From Gammaproteobacteria bacterium (GTDB lineage Bacteria; Pseudomonadota; Gammaproteobacteria; UBA6429; Thiohalophilaceae), in contig JAOULB010000056.1 of assembly GCA_029882235.1 (NCBI GenBank), forward strand, positions 1 to 9,060: DNA of 9,060 nt, given 5' to 3'. Position 1 is the first letter of the stretch; every line of letters begins with the position of its first letter. Both the position numbers and the translations under genes were made by a program. A model generated the notes under the pieces. That model was not told the DNA's origin. It did not search any database and saw only the letters and a list, made by a program, of their open reading frames with translations. Of the stretch, positions 6,038-9,060 are shown piece after piece.

Positions 6038-7203
6038 GATGACTCCTTCGCCGCAGCAACCACTTTTTCAGCTGCATCGGTCAGCCCTTTGGCTGCAATA
6101 ATTTTCAGGCCGCTGTCTTTAAGTAATTTTGATCCACGCTCGGCATTGTTACCTTCAAGGCGAACCACGACGGGTAAGGTCACACCGACTTCTTCAACAG
6201 CACCAATGATGCCTTCGGCAATCAAATCACAACGGACGATGCCGCCAAAGATATTTACCAGCACTGCTTTGACGTTACTATCGGAAAGGATCAGTTTAAA
6301 GGCCTCGGTCACACGTTCCTTTGTCGCGGTACCACCCACATCAAGGAAGTTTGCCGGTAAACCACCATGCAACTTAATAATATCCATAGTCGCCATGGCC
6401 AGGCCTGCGCCATTGACCATGCAACCAATATTGCCATCCAGGGCAACATAATTCAGGTCCCATTCGCGTGCTTCAACTTCGCGCGCATCTTCCTGAGTTT
6501 CATCACGCAATTCCTGTAGATCCTTATGGCGATACAGCGCGTTATCATCAACATTGATCTTGGCATCCAGACAGATCACATCTCCCTGTTTGGTCACCAC
6601 CAGTGGGTTCACCTCAACCAGACTTAAATCTTTTTCAACAAACAGTTTCGCCAGCCCCATAAGTAATTTTGAAAACTGTTTGATCTGATCGCCTTCCAGC
6701 CCCAGGCCAAAGGCTAGCTGCCGACACTGATAACCCTGCATACCAACCATAGGATGAAGTGTTGTACGCAGAATTTTTTCTGGTGTTTCGGCGGCGACCT
6801 TTTCAATCTCAACCCCACCTTCAGTTGATGCCATGAACACTACACGTTGTTGGGATCGATCAATCACGGCACCGAGATAAAGTTCGCGGGCAATATCACT
6901 GGGTTGTTCAATCAAAATCTGATTAATGGGCTGGCCTTTGGCATCCGTCTGAAAAGTCACCAGATTAGTACCCAGTTTTTCCTTCACAAAGTCTTTCACC
7001 TCAGCAGGTTTATCGGTCAATTTAACCCCACCTGCCTTACCACGCCCACCAGCATGGACCTGCGCCTTAACCACCCAGCGATCACCACCCAGTTTTTTTA
7101 ATGCCGCATCGGTTTCTTTTACATCCGTGACAACGGTATTGATGGGGACGGGGATACCATATGAGGCAAACAGCGCCTTGGCCTGGTGTTCATGTAAATT
7201 CAT
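6034..7203 (-). CDS. sucC: Succinyl-CoA synthetase (ligase) subunit beta, ATP-grasp
   Basis: The 389-residue nucleotide- and succinate-binding partner of SucD. The N-terminus 'MNLHEHQAKALFASYGIPVP' is the family hallmark. The ATP-grasp domain shows 'KAQVHAGGRGKAGGVKL' (46-62) with the nucleotide loop, and the expected Mg2+ ligands Asn199 ('EVNPLVV') and Asp213 ('LDAKINVDD'). The C-terminal flavodoxin-like part shows 'NGAGLAMATMDIIKLHGG' (264-281), 'NFLDVGG' (285-291) and 'NIFGGIVRCD' (317-326), which contacts the phosphohistidine loop of the alpha subunit. Length and residue numbering match the E. coli protein almost exactly. AAGGA ends 6 bases before the ATG, a good ribosome-binding site. 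A 90-bp gap separates it from lpdA, with no clear terminator and no convincing promoter, so read-through from the sucAB-lpd unit is likely. Confidence 0.98.
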   Translation of the reverse strand: MNLHEHQAKALFASYGIPVPINTVVTDVKETDAALKKLGGDRWVVKAQVHAGGRGKAGGVKLTDKPAEVKDFVKEKLGTNLVTFQTDAKGQPINQILIEQPSDIARELYLGAVIDRSQQRVVFMASTEGGVEIEKVAAETPEKILRTTLHPMVGMQGYQCRQLAFGLGLEGDQIKQFSKLLMGLAKLFVEKDLSLVEVNPLVVTKQGDVICLDAKINVDDNALYRHKDLQELRDETQEDAREVEAREWDLNYVALDGNIGCMVNGAGLAMATMDIIKLHGGLPANFLDVGGTATKERVTEAFKLILSDSNVKAVLVNIFGGIVRCDLIAEGIIGAVEEVGVTLPVVVRLEGNNAERGSKLLKDSGLKIIAAKGLTDAAEKVVAAAKESS

Positions 7204-7293
7204 CGTCAGTCCTTATAATTTTTTGCGTATCTAAACAAGTTGTCCATAAGAATGCAACACAAATAAACTCGGGATATATTTTTCTGCTGCACG
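7204..7293 (-). other. lpdA-sucC intergenic leader
   Basis: This 90-bp A/T-rich spacer contains the sucC ribosome-binding site (AAGGA at 7210-7214). I see no hairpin-plus-U terminator and no -10/-35 pair better than 3/6 matches. The 11-mer AATTATAAGGA (7210-7220, minus strand) also occurs before lpdA at 8736-8746. Confidence 0.5.
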
Positions 7294-8724
7294 CTATTTT
7301 TTTCGTCCTGCAATATGAATTGCATGGCCACTTACGGCTAATGCTGCTTCATGCAGCGCCTCTGATAATGTTGGATGGGCAAACATGGTTAGCGCAAGGT
7401 CTTCACTACTGGCCATCATCGCGCGGGCAATGACACCCTGTGCGATCATTTCAGAAACATGTGCACCTAGCATGTGCACACCTAAAATCCGATCGGTTTT
7501 GGCATCGGTAAGCACCTTAATCATGCCTGTAGTATCTCCTGCGGCTCGAGCACGACCACTGGCCGCAAAAGGAAAGCTACCACTTTTATATTCAATGCCC
7601 GCCTGTTTTAATTCCTGCTCAGTCTTACCCACCCAGGCCAACTCGGGTTCGGTATAAATGACTGAAGGAACATTATCATAATCAACTTGTACTTTCTGAC
7701 CTGCCAAACGTTCAGCGACCATCACACCTTCTTCAGAACCTTTATGCGCCAGCATAGGGCCACGCACGATATCACCGATGGCATAAACATCAGGTAGATT
7801 GGTTTTACAGTAGTCATCAACCTGGACAAAACCACGTTCATCGATCGAAAGGCCCAATGACTCATCACAGATATCTTTTGTATTGGGTTTGCGACCCACA
7901 GCAACAACCAGCTTATCAACTTTAAGCGATTGCTGTCCTTTACCATCCTGATAACTAACATCGACCTTGCCTGCTTTGACGGTAGCACCATCAACCTTGG
8001 CACCCAGACGAATATCCAGGCCCTGTTTTTTATAGTGTCGCAATGATTCTTTTGCCAATTGCTCATCGGCCATTGCCAGGAAACCATCATTCGCTTCAAG
8101 CACAACAACTTCTGCGCCGAGTCGATTCCAGACACTACCCAGTTCAAGACCAATCACACCTGCACCTATGATGCCGAGTTTTTTTGGTACTTCAGTAAAT
8201 GATAGCGCGCCTGACGAATCAACAATTTTATCTTCTGTCAGTGGTGCAACAGGTATGTTCACCGGGCTGGAACCAGTAGCAAGAATGATGTGTTTGGCTG
8301 AGATTGTCTCTGACTTCTTGCCTTTGGTAACTTCAACCTGCTTATTGGCAAGCAATTTTCCAGAGCCATGAAAAAAATTCACCTTGTTCGCTGCAAACAG
8401 GGCCTTGATACCCTGGGTAAGATCCTTAACCACCTGATCCTTACGTGCCTGCATTGCCGTCACATCGAGTTTTATTGTCTTGACACCAATACCATGATTA
8501 GCAAACTCATGTTGTGCCTTTGCATACCAGGCCGACGATTCAAGCAAGGCCTTTGAGGGAATACAACCTACATTTAAACAGGTGCCGCCAAGTGATTCTT
8601 GGCCACTATCATTCTTCCATGCATCAACACAGGCAGTATTCATGCCTAACTGGGCACAACGAATTGCCGCGACATAACCGGCCGGGCCACCGCCAATAAC
8701 TATGACATCAAATTGATCAGACAT
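7294..8724 (-). CDS. lpdA: Dihydrolipoyl dehydrogenase (E3 of 2-oxoglutarate dehydrogenase)
   Basis: The 476-residue flavoprotein reoxidises the dihydrolipoyl group of E2 with NAD+ (EC 1.8.1.4). FAD binding: 'VIGGGPAGYVAA' (9-20) and 'YAIGDIVRGPMLAHKG' (314-329). Redox-active disulfide: 'GGTCLNVGC' with Cys49 and Cys54. NAD domain: 'GIIGAGVIGLELGSVW' (184-199). Interface active-site pair: His450 and Glu455 in 'HPTLSE'. There is no N-terminal lipoyl domain. A five-residue-scale insert before the CxxxxC ('WKNDSGQESLGG') places it with the alpha-proteobacterial/mitochondrial and Pseudomonas LpdG type rather than E. coli Lpd, from memory of those sequences. The position directly after sucB supports a 2-oxoglutarate dehydrogenase role, although sharing with pyruvate dehydrogenase or glycine cleavage is possible. 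The AAGGA upstream lies 11 bases from the ATG, unusually far; CAGG directly abuts it. The gene ends with TAG. Confidence 0.97.
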   Translation of the reverse strand: MSDQFDVIVIGGGPAGYVAAIRCAQLGMNTACVDAWKNDSGQESLGGTCLNVGCIPSKALLESSAWYAKAQHEFANHGIGVKTIKLDVTAMQARKDQVVKDLTQGIKALFAANKVNFFHGSGKLLANKQVEVTKGKKSETISAKHIILATGSSPVNIPVAPLTEDKIVDSSGALSFTEVPKKLGIIGAGVIGLELGSVWNRLGAEVVVLEANDGFLAMADEQLAKESLRHYKKQGLDIRLGAKVDGATVKAGKVDVSYQDGKGQQSLKVDKLVVAVGRKPNTKDICDESLGLSIDERGFVQVDDYCKTNLPDVYAIGDIVRGPMLAHKGSEEGVMVAERLAGQKVQVDYDNVPSVIYTEPELAWVGKTEQELKQAGIEYKSGSFPFAASGRARAAGDTTGMIKVLTDAKTDRILGVHMLGAHVSEMIAQGVIARAMMASSEDLALTMFAHPTLSEALHEAALAVSGHAIHIAGRKK

Positions 8725-8752
8725 CCTGTGCTTTATCCTTATAATTAATTTT

Positions 8753-9047
8753 TCAGACTTCCAGCATAATGCGTGCAGGATCTTCCAGTAGATCCTTGAT
8801 GGTCACCAGAAACTGGACTGCCTCACGCCCATCAATAATGCGGTGGTCATAAGACAGGGCCAGATACATCATTGGGCGAACAACAATCTGACCATCTTCA
8901 ACCATGGGACGATCCTGAATTTTATGCATACCCAGAATGGCACTTTGTGGCGGGTTAAGAATGGGGGTTGATAATAATGATCCAAATACGCCGCCATTAG
9001 TGATGGAGAATGTGCCACCGGTAATTTCATCAAGTGACAGAGACCCT
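8753..9047 (-). CDS. sucB: Dihydrolipoyllysine succinyltransferase (E2 of 2-oxoglutarate dehydrogenase), C-terminal fragment
   Basis: Only the last 97 residues are present; the N-terminal lipoyl and E1/E3-binding domains lie beyond the contig end. The visible part is the end of the catalytic acyltransferase domain: 'DEITGGTFSITNGGVFGSLL', 'STPILNPPQSAILGMH', 'MMYLALSYDHRIIDGREAV' with the catalytic His and Asp of the HxxxDG motif, and the typical ending 'LLEDPARIMLEV' before TGA (8753-8755). The 'SYDHRIIDGRE' and 'TNGGVFGSLLSTPI' forms point to the succinyl rather than acetyl transferase, in agreement with the neighbouring lpdA and sucCD. lpdA starts 28 bp downstream. Any codon at or beyond 9047 includes adapter bases and should not be translated. 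Confidence 0.95.
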
Positions 9048-9060
9048 AGATCGGAAGAGC
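9048..9060. other. Illumina sequencing adapter remnant at contig end
   Basis: AGATCGGAAGAGC is identical over all 13 bases to the common start of the Illumina TruSeq-type adapters, read outward from the genomic insert, and it ends exactly at the last base of the window. The leading A fits the A-tail used in ligation libraries. A chance 13-base match placed exactly at the end is very unlikely (on the order of 4^-13). In frame with sucB it would add the false residues S-S-D and part of a Leu codon. Confidence 0.93.

Noticed and set aside
5966..6451. 161-aa plus-strand open frame opposite sucC and sucD
   Set aside because: It is antisense to two certain genes, its Ser/Pro/Thr-rich composition reflects the opposite strand of their codons, and it shows no family pattern.
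7722..8153. 143-aa minus-strand open frame inside lpdA
   Set aside because: It is a shifted frame within an intact, fully motif-bearing lpdA; there is no frameshift in lpdA to explain.
1..9060. CRISPR array, tRNA/rRNA, riboswitch, transposase or defence genes
   Set aside because: I looked for direct repeats with regular spacing, cloverleaf and CCA-ending structures, and relevant protein motifs on both strands, and found none.

Overview
The window looks like a draft, single-contig fragment from a gammaproteobacterium (about 45-50% GC by eye). The genus cannot be named from the sequence. The assignment rests on a sucB-lpd-sucC-sucD block, with a dihydrolipoyl dehydrogenase close to the Pseudomonas LpdG type; on a proteobacterial NadC; on an LPP20-type lipoprotein gene; and on two palindromic intergenic repeat types that are common in proteobacterial genomes. 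Both ends are cut. The left end falls inside a gene. The right end falls inside sucB, and its last 13 bases are identical to the start of the standard Illumina adapter, so genomic sequence probably stops at 9047.

Layout, left half (+ strand): a 5'-truncated LPP20-like gene (1-879); an approximately 200-bp gap holding two unrelated palindromic repeats (893-956 and 990-1053); nadC (1086-1934), quinolinate phosphoribosyltransferase of NAD biosynthesis; 9 bp later a small unrecognised gene (1944-2345); then a symmetrical terminator (2346-2370) that can serve transcripts arriving from both sides.

Right half (- strand, read right to left): the 3' end of sucB (E2 of 2-oxoglutarate dehydrogenase), lpdA/lpdG (E3), sucC and sucD (succinyl-CoA synthetase beta and alpha, overlapping by 4 bp). 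Together these convert 2-oxoglutarate to succinyl-CoA and then to succinate with NTP formation. sucA is expected just beyond the contig end. Downstream of sucD, after a 192-bp gap rich in short palindromes, lies an 862-residue protein of unknown function. It appears to have an N-terminal conserved domain, a charged/Pro-Ala linker, a long helical region and a C-terminal PilZ-like beta domain.

Most of the window is ordinary core metabolism. The items worth a second look are the adapter tail, the multi-domain 862-aa protein, the repeat pair directly upstream of a possibly leaderless nadC, and the small orphan gene after nadC. I see no defence system, mobile element with a transposase, CRISPR array or RNA gene.
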